Assembly (NCBI RefSeq): GCF_014646515.1 | Contig: NZ_BMNK01000022.1 | Coordinates: forward strand, 104,426 to 168,425 | DNA length: 64,000 nt | From: Nonomuraea glycinis | GTDB lineage: Bacteria; Actinomycetota; Actinomycetes; Streptosporangiales; Streptosporangiaceae | Reading direction: 5' to 3' | Shown here: positions 24,789-33,197 of the stretch, piece after piece | Layout of the letters: every line of letters starts with the position of its first letter | Position numbering within the stretch: the stretch's first letter is position 1 | Notes under the pieces: model-generated | What the model was told of the DNA's origin: nothing | The model's database searches: none | What the model saw: only the letters and a program-made list of their open reading frames with translations | Made by a program: the position numbers and the translations under genes

Positions 24789-25754
24789 ATGCCAGACGCG
24801 ATCGTGGCCGAGGGCCTGGTCAAGAAGTACGGCGACGTGGTGGCCCTCGACGGGATGGAGCTGACCGTCCCCGAAGGGACGGTGTTCGGGCTCCTCGGCC
24901 CCAACGGAGCCGGCAAGACGACCACTGTGCGCATCTTGACCACACTGCTGAAACCCGACGCCGGTTACGCCAAGGTGGCCGGCCTCGACGTCGTCCGTGA
25001 CGCGCGCCGGCTGCGCGCCCACATCGGGGTGTCCGGCCAGTACGCCGCCGTCGACGACCACCTCACCGGCGCCGAGAACCTGGAGATGGTCGGCCGCCTC
25101 TACCACCTGGGCGTCAAGCGCGCCAAGCAGCGCGCCCGCGAGTTGCTGGAGCGCTTCGACCTGACGGAGGCGGGCGACCGCCCCGTGCAGGGCTACTCGG
25201 GAGGCATGCGCCGCCGCCTCGACCTGGCCGGCGCGCTGGTCGTCAGCCCGCCGGTGCTGTTCCTCGACGAGCCCACGACCGGTCTCGACCCACGGGCCCG
25301 GGCGAGCCTGTGGGACGTCATCTCCGAGCTCGTCGCGACGGGCACGACGGTGCTGCTCACCACCCAGTACATGGAGGAGGCCGACCGGCTCGCCGACCGC
25401 ATCGGGGTGGTCGACCACGGCCACGTGATCGCGCTCGGCACCGCCGACGAGCTCAAGGACCAGGTGGGCGGCGACCGGATCGAGCTGTCGGTGACGAGCG
25501 TGGCGGACCTGGCGGCCGTCCGGCGGACGCTGGCGCCGCTGGCCGTCGGGGACATGCAGGTCGACGCCCCCGCCCTGCGGGTCGCGATCCCGGTCACCGG
25601 CGGCGCCACCGCGCTGACCACGGCGCTCGGCCACCTGATCGCCGAGGGGATCGCCGTACGCGATGCCGGACTGCGCCGGCCGACCCTGGACGACGTGTTC
25701 CTGACCCTCACGGGACACGAGGCTGACGAGAAGATCAAGGAGACCGTGCGATGA
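24789..25754 (+). CDS. DrrA-type ABC transporter ATP-binding protein
   Basis: A 321-residue ATPase of the daunorubicin-resistance (DRA) group. Walker A LLGPNGAGKTTT, signature YSGGMRRRLDLAGAL, Walker B VLFLDEPTTGLDPRAR, and the typical ~90-residue C-terminal extension ending LDDVFLTLTGHEADEKIKE. The YSGGM signature and that extension separate it from general importers. AAGGAG precedes the ATG. The gene overlaps the permease gene by four bases. Together they should form an exporter of hydrophobic compounds; the substrate is not evident. Confidence 0.94.
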   Translation: MPDAIVAEGLVKKYGDVVALDGMELTVPEGTVFGLLGPNGAGKTTTVRILTTLLKPDAGYAKVAGLDVVRDARRLRAHIGVSGQYAAVDDHLTGAENLEMVGRLYHLGVKRAKQRARELLERFDLTEAGDRPVQGYSGGMRRRLDLAGALVVSPPVLFLDEPTTGLDPRARASLWDVISELVATGTTVLLTTQYMEEADRLADRIGVVDHGHVIALGTADELKDQVGGDRIELSVTSVADLAAVRRTLAPLAVGDMQVDAPALRVAIPVTGGATALTTALGHLIAEGIAVRDAGLRRPTLDDVFLTLTGHEADEKIKETVR

Positions 25755-26554
25755 ACACCCTGCAGATGGCACTCGCCGACGGCATGACGATCACCAAGCG
25801 CAACGCGTTGAAGATCAAGCGAGCACCTGACCTGCTCGGTGGCGTGGTCCTGCTGCCGATCGTGTTGGTGCTGCTGTTCACCTACGTCTTCGGCAGCATG
25901 ATCGAGCTGTCGGGCATGTCCTACGCGGAATACCTGCTCCCCGGCATCTTCGTCATGACGATCACCACCAGCGCGCAGATCACCGGCTACACCCTCACCC
26001 TGGACCTGCAGAAGGGCATCTTCGACCGGTTCCGCAGCCTGCCGATGTCACCGTCGGCGGTGCTGACCGGCCAGACCGCCAGCGACCTGATCATCAACGT
26101 GACCAGCATCGCGACCATGGCCCTCGTCGGGTTGCTCGTCGGCTGGCGTGTCCACACCTCGCCGCTCGAAGCGGCCCTGGGCTTCCTGGTGCTGCTGCTG
26201 TTCGCGTACGCCTTCTCCTGGGTGACGGCGACGGTCGCGCTGGCCCTGCGCACGCCCGAGATGTTCAACAATGTGGCCACCATCGTGTCCCTTCCGCTGA
26301 TTTTCCTGTCCAACGCCTTCGTCGACAGTGCGCGCCTGCCCGGCCCGCTGAAGGTGGTCGCCGAATGGAGCCCGCTCTCCACGCTCATCCAGGGCACGCG
26401 CGAGTTGTTCGGCAACACCAGCCCGGCCATGCCGGTGCCCAGCGCCTGGCCGCTGCAGCACGCGGTGCCGGCGTCGATCCTGTGGTCGCTCGTGCTCCTG
26501 GTCGTGTTCGTGCCGCTGGCCACGCGGCTGTACAAGAGAGCCGTCAGCCAGTGA
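25751..26554 (+). CDS. DrrB-type ABC-2 permease
   Basis: A 267-residue ABC-2 family membrane protein with six hydrophobic helices and the family pattern SYAEYLLPGIFVMTI, KGIFDRFRSLPMSPSAVL, and a re-entrant IFLSNAFVDSARLPGPL before the last helices. It is the partner of the DrrA ATPase; the ATG lies inside the ATPase stop (ATGA). The following DUF1707 gene starts with GTG inside this gene's stop (GTGA), so the operon is translationally coupled. Confidence 0.93.
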   Translation: MNTLQMALADGMTITKRNALKIKRAPDLLGGVVLLPIVLVLLFTYVFGSMIELSGMSYAEYLLPGIFVMTITTSAQITGYTLTLDLQKGIFDRFRSLPMSPSAVLTGQTASDLIINVTSIATMALVGLLVGWRVHTSPLEAALGFLVLLLFAYAFSWVTATVALALRTPEMFNNVATIVSLPLIFLSNAFVDSARLPGPLKVVAEWSPLSTLIQGTRELFGNTSPAMPVPSAWPLQHAVPASILWSLVLLVVFVPLATRLYKRAVSQ

Positions 26555-27084
26555 ACCCGGCCGCGGCACCACACGCACGGGTCTCCGACGACGATCGCGA
26601 CACGTCCGTCCAACTCCTGCAGGACGGCTTCGCCGACGGTCGCCTCACGGCCGGCGAGCTGGAACGGCGACTCGAACGCGCGCTCACCGCGCAGTCCCAT
26701 GATGACCTGCTCGCGGTGGTCTCCGACCTGACGGTCGACATGGTGCACCTGGCGCACAGACGCGGACGCATCAGGAGAGAAGGCGACTGGCAGGTCCCCC
26801 GCCAGCTCCGGATCGAGTCCGAATACGGAAAGGTCCGCCTCGACCTGTCCCGCGCCCTCATCCGGCATTCCCAGGTGAACATCGAGCTCCAGCTCACCTA
26901 CGGCCCCGCCACGATCATCCTGCCCGCCGGCGCGAGCGCGAACTGCGACGGGGTGCGCACCGAATGGGGCAGCGTGACCTGCAAGGCAGCCACCTACGCC
27001 CGTCCCGGCAAGCTGCACGTCCACGTCACCGGGGAGCTCACCTACGGCCGCCTGACGATCCGCAACTCGCGATCGCCGAAATAG
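26551..27084 (+). CDS. DUF1707 (SHOCT-like) domain protein
   Basis: A 177-residue protein starting at the GTG that overlaps the DrrB stop. The DUF1707 motif is at residues 8-60: RVSDDDRDTSVQLLQDGFADGRLTAGELERRLERALTAQ is the standard pattern (D-R-x-x-x-x-x-L..G-RL...E...R). The C-terminal half is a beta-rich domain like LiaF/DUF4097 C-terminal parts (SEYGKVRLDLSRAL, LTYGPATIILPAGASANCDGV). No membrane helix. Its function is unknown; the SHOCT-like part may mediate assembly. Confidence 0.87.
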   Translation: MNPAAAPHARVSDDDRDTSVQLLQDGFADGRLTAGELERRLERALTAQSHDDLLAVVSDLTVDMVHLAHRRGRIRREGDWQVPRQLRIESEYGKVRLDLSRALIRHSQVNIELQLTYGPATIILPAGASANCDGVRTEWGSVTCKAATYARPGKLHVHVTGELTYGRLTIRNSRSPK

Positions 27085-27131
27085 TCCGATAAATACGATG
27101 TGCCGTTATAAAGGCTTATTTTGGCGAGCGC

Positions 27132-27337
27132 ATGGCTACCGCCGACGACCGCCCGTCGCTTTTCGGCCGCGAATTCCAGGGACCGATGGGGCCGCACGAG
27201 AACGGCATGGCGATCCACTACGACATGCACATCTGGTTCTCCAAGCCTAACCCCAACGGCCTGTCGAGCCGTGGAACCCGCGCGTCACTTGCCCCAAGTC
27301 AGCGGTCGCCCCCGTTCGCCTCAGCGCGTACCACTGA
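27132..27337 (+). pseudogene. Frameshifted short conserved actinobacterial gene
   Basis: The reading frame from the ATG at 27132 gives FGREFQGPMGPHENGMAIHYDMHIWF then SKPNPNGL, which resembles a family of ~70-residue actinobacterial proteins that continue with a W-N-P-x-V-x-C segment. In the present frame this continuation is lost after NPNGL, but the next frame supplies VEPWNPRVTCP and reaches a TGA at 27335-27337. One indel near 27261 therefore disrupts it. Family recall is from memory. A sequencing error would also explain it. Confidence 0.55.
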
Positions 27338-27833
27338 CGGTTTCCCACCAGTGGCCGGCGCCGACACCAACCTCGACGCCGGCCACTGTTCACCTTCAAC
27401 CGGACCGCCGGGGTGCGCACGGTGTCCGTGTCCACCTACGTGGTGCGCGGCGAGTTCTCTGGCCGGACCTCGCCCTGGTGGCCACCGCCCTCGCCCCACA
27501 TCAATGCGCGCTCAACGGCGGTTGCGGACGATCTGGTCGATGGCGGTCATGAGTTCGGCTCCTTCGACAAGTGGTGGGGCGTCCTGGTCGTGGCATCGCA
27601 AACGGTGGCATCCACCTGCTTGGCCACAATGATCTGGAAACGGCTGCGCGGAGGGGATCACCAGTACGGGTGCGCGCGTCGGCTCGTAAGCGGAGCAATT
27701 ACTTCAGGTTGCCGTCGCTGCACTCCACGAATTCCGTCGTCTCGGCCATCGTTGCCTGGGCCCGATGCGGTAGGCCCCGGTCCCGAAGCGAGTCGATGAC
27801 CTTGGCGAGTCTGTGACCGGGAGCCGTACACCG
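27338..27833. other. Unassigned, probably decayed region
   Basis: Nearly 500 bases follow the broken gene without a convincing coding sequence. Several frames stay open for 60-130 codons, with segments such as RTVSVSTYVVRGEFSG, but none has a start with a ribosome site or a recognisable family. It looks like the residue of one or more decayed genes. Confidence 0.5.
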
Positions 27834-28976
27834 TCATGAGGGCCCGGACGGTGTCGGGCCGCCGATCTGCTTGCGGGTTCGCAGGTTCCACAGCCGGACC
27901 GCGCCGTCGTCGCCGCCGCTGAGCAGCATCTGGTCGCCGTCCAGCGTCCCGGCCGCGAGCGCGGTCACCGCTCCCTGGTGCTGGACGGCCAGTTCCGCGA
28001 GGACCGAACCGTTGATGGGATCCCGTAGTTGGAGCGGAGCCCCGCTGAACTGACCCGTGACCAGGACTGGTCGCCGGCCGTCGAAGGCCATGGTGAACGA
28101 GGGGAAGGCGAAGAGCCGGCCGTCCTCCTGCCGGTTCTCGATGGACGGGCCGAGCCCATATCGGCTTTCGAGATCCCAGCGTTTCAGGCCGTACATGGAG
28201 CCGGCGGCGAGGATGGGCCGTCCATCGAGGGGCGTGATCTGGAGCTGATCGAAGCTCTCGGCTTCCCCTCCGGTGAGCAGGGCGGCGCCGGTCCTGCGGC
28301 GGGTGGCGAGATCCCAAAACTGGGCATGGCCGGAATCGTCCCCATGGTTGCCGATGGCGACGACGAGGATCGGCCGGGAACCCGCCTGTGCTGACGCCAG
28401 TGCGGTGATCCTCAGGTCCGTGCCGGTGTTCAGACTTCCTGCGAGCGTGCCCGAGGTCAGGTCCCAGATCTTGACACGGCCCCGGCGGTCGCCGGTGAAC
28501 AGCACGGGCGAACCGCGCAGCCTCCCGAAGGCGAACGCGGAGACGGGTGCCGGAACGTGGAGCAACTCCCGGCGGGTGTCCAGATCCCACAGGCGACCGC
28601 CAAGCCTGTCGGCGGCGAACACCGCGGATCGGCCGTCCAACTCGACGACGGCGGCGCGGTTGCCGGGCAGCGGGTCCGCGGCCGGTTCCAGTGTGGGCAG
28701 CCACCAGATCCTGACGCGCCCCTCAGCCCCCGCGGTGACGGCCACCTGCCTGCCCCGCAACCGGCCGAAGGCCACAGACCGGACGTCGGTGTGGCCCTCG
28801 CCGGTCGGTGCGGGTGCCGGAACGCTCGACGATGCCGGGCTCTTCTCCGGCTGGGAACTGGACGGGCGCGCCCGGTCGGGCGCCTCGACGGCGGGAGAGC
28901 ACCCGGTGAGGCCGGCGGTGCAGACCCCCGCGACCAGGATGATGACGATCGATCGCAGAAGCGGGAATCCGGGCAT
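27834..28976 (-). CDS. Lipoprotein with WD40-like beta propeller
   Basis: A 380-residue exported lipoprotein. A signal peptide ends in the lipobox LTGC (Cys 26), followed by a Ser/Pro-rich linker to about residue 60. The rest is a single seven-bladed propeller of WD40-type blades, e.g. GRVRIWWL, GGRLWDL, GRVKIWDL, HAQFWDL, YGLKRWDL, APLQLRD, GAVRLWNL. No enzymatic module is fused. It lies alone between a decayed region and the I36-type inhibitor. A surface scaffold or sensor role is possible but unproven. Confidence 0.85.
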   Translation of the reverse strand: MPGFPLLRSIVIILVAGVCTAGLTGCSPAVEAPDRARPSSSQPEKSPASSSVPAPAPTGEGHTDVRSVAFGRLRGRQVAVTAGAEGRVRIWWLPTLEPAADPLPGNRAAVVELDGRSAVFAADRLGGRLWDLDTRRELLHVPAPVSAFAFGRLRGSPVLFTGDRRGRVKIWDLTSGTLAGSLNTGTDLRITALASAQAGSRPILVVAIGNHGDDSGHAQFWDLATRRRTGAALLTGGEAESFDQLQITPLDGRPILAAGSMYGLKRWDLESRYGLGPSIENRQEDGRLFAFPSFTMAFDGRRPVLVTGQFSGAPLQLRDPINGSVLAELAVQHQGAVTALAAGTLDGDQMLLSGGDDGAVRLWNLRTRKQIGGPTPSGPS

Positions 28977-29071
28977 GTCCCTTCCTCCCAGAGGAAGGCA
29001 CCGCTTGGCAATACGGTCGCGAGTGGTTCCTCGTCGTTGCCGTACTCCACCGCCTTGGGTGCCCTGATCAG

Positions 29072-29116
29072 CGTGGGGGCGTCCGCCAAGTCAGGTGCTC
29101 GGCGGACGCCCCCACG
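29072..29116 (-). terminator. Strong hairpin terminator of the secreted inhibitor gene
   Basis: Perfect 16-bp inverted repeat with arms 29072-29087 and 29101-29116 and a 13-base loop, starting 20 bases past the stop of the minus-strand gene at 29137. Confidence 0.85.
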
Positions 29117-29136
29117 GTCTTACGCGGGTGTCAGGG

Positions 29137-29445
29137 TCAGCACACGATGAAGATGCTCTTCCAGCCGACAGGTGTGCGCTGCTCCGCGTTCCTGTTGGAG
29201 GCGAGCTCGAAGTGCATCACGCCCTTCGCGTCGCGCTGGTTGTACATGCGACCGGACTGGCCGTCGCCGTACCACTTGTAGGACCCGTTGAACGGGATGT
29301 TGGACACGCCGCACGCGTCGATGACGACGGACCGGCCGGTGAAGCCGCGGCCTTCGTAGGCGATGTACTGCGAGGCGTAGGCCGCGCCGGCGGTGATCGC
29401 GATGATCGCGGCTGTCATGGCGGGGACGAGAAGGAATCTCTTCAC
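29137..29445 (-). CDS. Secreted peptidase-inhibitor I36 / beta-gamma-crystallin-like protein
   Basis: A 102-residue small secreted protein. The start is GTG at 29445 (VKRFLLVPAM), with AAGGAG six bases upstream. A Sec signal peptide (VKRFLLVPAMTAAIIAITAG) ends near AYAS. The mature ~77 residues show one Greek-key-like pattern (YIAYEGRGFTGRSVVID), CGVSNIPFNGSYKWYGDGQ and two Cys (one C-terminal) that could pair. This matches the I36 (SMI-like) inhibitor fold seen in streptomycetes. The target protease, if any, is unknown. Confidence 0.78.
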   Translation of the reverse strand: MKRFLLVPAMTAAIIAITAGAAYASQYIAYEGRGFTGRSVVIDACGVSNIPFNGSYKWYGDGQSGRMYNQRDAKGVMHFELASNRNAEQRTPVGWKSIFIVC

Positions 29446-29644
29446 TGGGCTCCTTGGGGGAATCGTGCCTGGCGGGCCCGTGCGGTCCAGCGACCTCCGA
29501 GCCCCCGGGAAGGGCACCTGGCGGCGTCCTTCGTCCCGCTGGTCACGAGACGCCACCCATCATGCACAGTGAGTAGTCAAACCAACACTAACCGTAACGG
29601 GAGATTGGGGTAATGACACCGTCTACCGGTCCGCAGGCTGACGT

Positions 29645-30421
29645 TCAGGGGGTCGGGATGACCATCGGGGTGCCGGCCGCCGGGTCTGGGACGACGATGC
29701 TCGGCAGGTCGAAGACCTTGCGCATGAGCGCCGCGTCCACGATGTCGGCCGGTGCCCCCTGGGCGACGATGTGGCCGTCGCGCATGGCCACCAGGTGGTC
29801 GGCGAAGCGGCAAGCCTGGTTGATGTCGTGCAGCACCGCGATGACCGTACGCCCCTCGTCCCGCAGCCGGGCGAACAGCCGGAGCAGTTCGTACTGGTGG
29901 GTGATGTCGAGGAAGGTCGTCGGCTCGTCCAGCAGCAGGTAGCGCGTCTCCTGGGCGAGCACCATGGCGACCCACACCCGCTGTCGTTGCCCGCCGGACA
30001 GCTCCTCCACCGGCCGCCCGGCCAGGTCCGAGACGCCGGCCGCCGCCATGGCCTCGGTCACGGCCCGTTCGTCGGCGGCCGACCAGGTGGACAGTGGCGA
30101 CTGGTGCGGGTACCGGCCGCGGGCGACGAGCCGTCTGACGGCGATGCCCTCCGGGGCGACGAGCCCTTGCGGCAGGAAGCCGACCTCCCGCGCGAGGGCT
30201 TTCGGCTTGTACGCGCTGACGTCGCGCCCGTCGAAGGTCACGGTCCCCGCTGTGGGCGTGAGGAGCCGTACGAAAGCCTTCAAAAGGGTGGATTTTCCGC
30301 AGGCGTTCGGTCCGACGATGGCGGTGAACGCGCCGTCCATGATGTTCAGGGAGACGTGGGAGGACACGATCCGGTCGCCGTACGCGAGGGTGATGTCCTG
30401 GGCGGCCAGGCGCGAGGTCAT
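29645..30421 (-). CDS. fepC: Iron-siderophore ABC transporter ATP-binding protein
   Basis: A 258-residue ATPase of the iron/B12 importer family: Walker A VGPNACGKSTLL, signature LSGGQRQR, Walker B YLLLDEPTTFLDITHQ, switch His in VLHDINQACRFAD. PTTFLDI.HQ.E is characteristic of FepC/FhuC. GGAAGTGAG precedes the ATG, which overlaps the stop of the permease upstream by four bases. It is the last gene of the iron-uptake operon. Confidence 0.94.
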   Translation of the reverse strand: MTSRLAAQDITLAYGDRIVSSHVSLNIMDGAFTAIVGPNACGKSTLLKAFVRLLTPTAGTVTFDGRDVSAYKPKALAREVGFLPQGLVAPEGIAVRRLVARGRYPHQSPLSTWSAADERAVTEAMAAAGVSDLAGRPVEELSGGQRQRVWVAMVLAQETRYLLLDEPTTFLDITHQYELLRLFARLRDEGRTVIAVLHDINQACRFADHLVAMRDGHIVAQGAPADIVDAALMRKVFDLPSIVVPDPAAGTPMVIPTP

Positions 30422-31436
30422 GGTCGTCTCACTTCCTTGGCGAGCAGCCAGATGAGGTAGCAGCCGCCGATCGCGGTCGTCACCACGCCGACGGGCAGCG
30501 CGACGGGGGCGAGGAGCAACTGGGCGACGAGGTCGGCGGCCAGCAACAGCACCGCGCCGGTCAGCGCGGCGGGCAGCAGCGGCACGCCGGCGGCGCCCGC
30601 GAGCCGGCGCCCGATCTGGGGCGCGGCGAGCGCGATGAACACGATCGGCCCGGCGACCGCGGTCACGGTCGCGGTGCAGCCGACGCCGACGAGGACGATC
30701 AGCGGCCGGAGCCGGTTCAGGCTGACGCCGGAGGTGGTGGCGAGCTCGTCGCCGAGCGCGGCCTGATGCATGGCGTGCGACAGCCCGAGCAGGGCGAGCA
30801 TGAGGCCGCCGATGATGAGGAACGGCAGCCGTACCTCGTCCCAGTCGACGCCGTTCAGCGAGCCGGCGCTCCACCCGCTCGCGGCGATGGCCACCTCCAG
30901 CTCGGCGCGCAGCTCGATCCAGGAGTTGACCGCCATGAGGATGGCGTTCACCGCGATCCCGATGACGACCAGCCGCATGCCGCTGATGCCCGCCTTGAGG
31001 GACAGGACGTAGATGACGGCCGCCGCCAGGAGGCCGCCCGCCACCGAGCCCACCGCGAGTTGCACGGAGGTGCCGCTCAGCACGGTGATGGCGACGAGCG
31101 CGCCGGTGTAGGCGCCGGCGTCGAGTCCGATGACGTCGGGGCTGCCGAGGGCGTTGCGGGTGACGTTCTGGAAGATCGCCCCGGCGAGCCCGAGCGAGGC
31201 GCCGAAGATCAGCGCGGCGCTGACCCGGGGCAGCCGCCAGTCGCGGATCACCACGACCGAGTCCCCTGCCCGGCCAGCGCCGAGAGCACCTCGGCCGGCG
31301 TGGCCCAGGACGCCCCGTGACAGAGCCCGACCAGCGCGAGAAGCAGCCCGGCGAGGACCAGCCCGGCCGACATCAGCACCGTCCGCCGCTCGACCCGGGC
31401 AGAGCAGCCCCCGGCCCGCAGCACGATCGCGTTCAC
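30418..31436 (-). pseudogene. fepG: FecCD-family siderophore permease, split by a one-base frameshift
   Basis: The permease is encoded in two frames. A GTG at 31436 (VNAIVLRAGG), overlapping the stop of fepD, begins the N-terminal ~60 residues (RRTVLMSAGLVLAGLLLALVGL...VLSALAGQG) and stops at 31248. The remaining ~275 residues (VIRDWRLPRVSAALIFGASLGLAGAIFQ...) lie in the next frame, to 30418. Adding one base to the four-C run at 31263-31266 (GGGG on the coding strand) would join them into the expected 'AGQGDSVVVIRDWRLPR'. It may be a real mutation, a sequencing error or a split pair with coupled restart at GTG 31254. Confidence 0.8.
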
Positions 31437-32422
31437 AGCCCGACCGCCCCGTGCCGCCGGACGACCCAGATGAGCACCGGGCCGCCGAGGAACGCGGTGA
31501 CCACGGCCACCGGCACCTCGCCGGTCGGCAGCAGCACCCGCGCCACGATGTCGGAGACCAGCAGCAGGACAGGTCCGAGCAGCATCGTGTACGCCATCAG
31601 CCACGGAATCGATCCGCGAGCCAGGCGGCGGGCCAGATGCGGCACCATGAGCCCGACGAAGGCGATCGGCCCGGCCACGGCGGTGGCGGCCCCGGCGAGC
31701 ACGGTGACGGTCGCCAGCACCACCAGCCGGGTCCGTACGGTATGACCGCCGAGCGTGTGCGCCACCTGCTCGCCGAGCACCATCGCGTTCAGCGGCCGGG
31801 TCACCAGCATGGTCACGACCAGCGCGGCGGCGATGACCAGCAGCGGAAGCAGCAGCGACGTCCGCTCCCGCCCGGCCAGCGACCCCACCGACCAGAACCG
31901 GAACCGGTCGAACACGTCCGGCAGTATCAGCCGGAGCCCGAGCGACACCCCGGCGAGCACGGCGCTGAGCGCGACCCCGGCCAGGACCAGCCGCAGCGGC
32001 GAGGTCCGCCCCACGGTGTAGACCACGACCGCCGCCACCACCGACCCCCCGGCCGCGAGCAGCAACTGGGCGGGCTGCGACCCGGCGAGCCCGAGCACGG
32101 CCCCCATCGTGATCGCGAACCCCGCTCCGGAGGTCACGCCCAGAATGCCCGGCTCGGCCAGCGGATTCCGGGTCAACGTCTGGATCAGCGTGCCGGACGC
32201 GCCGAGCGCCGCGCCCACGCAGATGCCGAGGATCGTCCTGGGCACCCGGATCTCCCGCACGATCAGGTGCTCGTCGGTGCCGGCGAAGTCGGCGAAGGCC
32301 CGCCAGATCTCCACCGGCGCCACCGCCCCCGCGCCGACGCCCACACTCGCGCCCGCCACCACGACGAGCAGGACGGCCGCCGCCACCAGGATCGCGACCT
32401 GCCGGGGCAGCTCAGTCGTCAA
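31433..32422 (-). CDS. fepD: FecCD-family iron-siderophore ABC permease
   Basis: A 329-residue permease with about ten helices and family motifs REIRVPRTILGICVGAALGASGTLIQ, TRNPLAEPGILGV, and AGPIAFVGLMVPHLAR. No ATG or GTG fits the N-terminus; TTG at 32422 (LTTELPRQV), eight bases inside the end of the sip gene, is taken as the start, making the pair coupled. It pairs with the frameshifted fepG to form the heterodimeric channel for a ferric siderophore (enterobactin/catecholate type cannot be told from hydroxamate here). Confidence 0.9.
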   Translation of the reverse strand: MTTELPRQVAILVAAAVLLVVVAGASVGVGAGAVAPVEIWRAFADFAGTDEHLIVREIRVPRTILGICVGAALGASGTLIQTLTRNPLAEPGILGVTSGAGFAITMGAVLGLAGSQPAQLLLAAGGSVVAAVVVYTVGRTSPLRLVLAGVALSAVLAGVSLGLRLILPDVFDRFRFWSVGSLAGRERTSLLLPLLVIAAALVVTMLVTRPLNAMVLGEQVAHTLGGHTVRTRLVVLATVTVLAGAATAVAGPIAFVGLMVPHLARRLARGSIPWLMAYTMLLGPVLLLVSDIVARVLLPTGEVPVAVVTAFLGGPVLIWVVRRHGAVGL

Positions 32423-33197
32423 GTCCGGCAACTCCGCGCTTCCAGTAGCCGGTGAACAGCGAGTCGAGCCGCCCCTTGGCCCACGCCCGCAGCGGCTTGA
32501 TGTCCCCCGCCTCCCCGGCCGCGAACAGGAACCCCAGGCTTTCGGGCAGCGCTTGTACGGCCTGCGCGAGCGAGTCGGCAACCCACGTCACCGCCACCCC
32601 GGCCCTGGACGCGAGCGGGTAGGCGTCGTCGTCGCTCTGGATCACGATCTGCGCCGACACGTCGGCCGGGGACTCCTCCAGCCAGCGGGCGACCGCCGGG
32701 AGCGCGGTGGCGTCCACGGCGAAGACATAGTGCTCGTAGGTGTGCGGAAACGCCTTCGCGCCGGGCGGCCCGGCGACCGTCACCCGCTCACCCACCTGGG
32801 CGGAGGCCGCCCAGGTCGAGGCGAGCCCGCCGTCGTGCAGGACGAAGTCCAGGTCGAGCTCGCGGGCCTCGGCGTCGAAGCGGCGCACGGTGTACTTGCG
32901 GCTGCGGGGCAGCGGCCGGGGCCAGTCGAGCGTCTGGCCGTCGTTCGGCACCGGGGGCCGGTGGGTGCCGTCCGCGTCCGGGAACACGATCTTGACGTGG
33001 TCGTCGGCCTGGTAGGTGTGGAAGCCGTCGAGCTCCGGGCCGCCGAGGGTCAACCGCAGCATGCGCGGCGTCACGTACTCCCGGGCCAGGATCGAGACCT
33101 CGCGCACGCCGACCGGGTAGCCGATCCGCGCCGTCCTCGTGCCTGTCCGGTGGTGGGCGGCGACGCGCCCGCGCGGGTCGTCGCGGTCGGAGCTCAT
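32412..33197 (-). CDS. Siderophore-interacting protein (FAD-dependent ferric reductase)
   Basis: A 261-residue SIP of the ViuB/YqjH family, which reduces ferric siderophores in the cytoplasm to release Fe2+. It has the FAD-binding beta barrel with RKYTVRRFDAEARELDLDFVLH (the R-x-Y-[TS] flavin motif), GPPGAKAF, and the C-terminal NAD(P)H-like domain with VFAVDATALPAVARWLE, FLFAAGEAGDIKPLR and YWKRGV. The ATG overlaps the stop of the binding-protein gene (ATGA). Third function of the iron operon. Confidence 0.93.
   Translation of the reverse strand: MSSDRDDPRGRVAAHHRTGTRTARIGYPVGVREVSILAREYVTPRMLRLTLGGPELDGFHTYQADDHVKIVFPDADGTHRPPVPNDGQTLDWPRPLPRSRKYTVRRFDAEARELDLDFVLHDGGLASTWAASAQVGERVTVAGPPGAKAFPHTYEHYVFAVDATALPAVARWLEESPADVSAQIVIQSDDDAYPLASRAGVAVTWVADSLAQAVQALPESLGFLFAAGEAGDIKPLRAWAKGRLDSLFTGYWKRGVAGLDD

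Noticed and set aside
23814..25772. 652-codon minus-strand frame
   Set aside because: Shadow of the DUF4097 and DrrA genes; repeats in it mirror the DUF4097 repeats.
27600..27710. tRNA-like text in the decayed region
   Set aside because: Motifs resembling tRNA ends do not form an acceptor stem or consistent arms.
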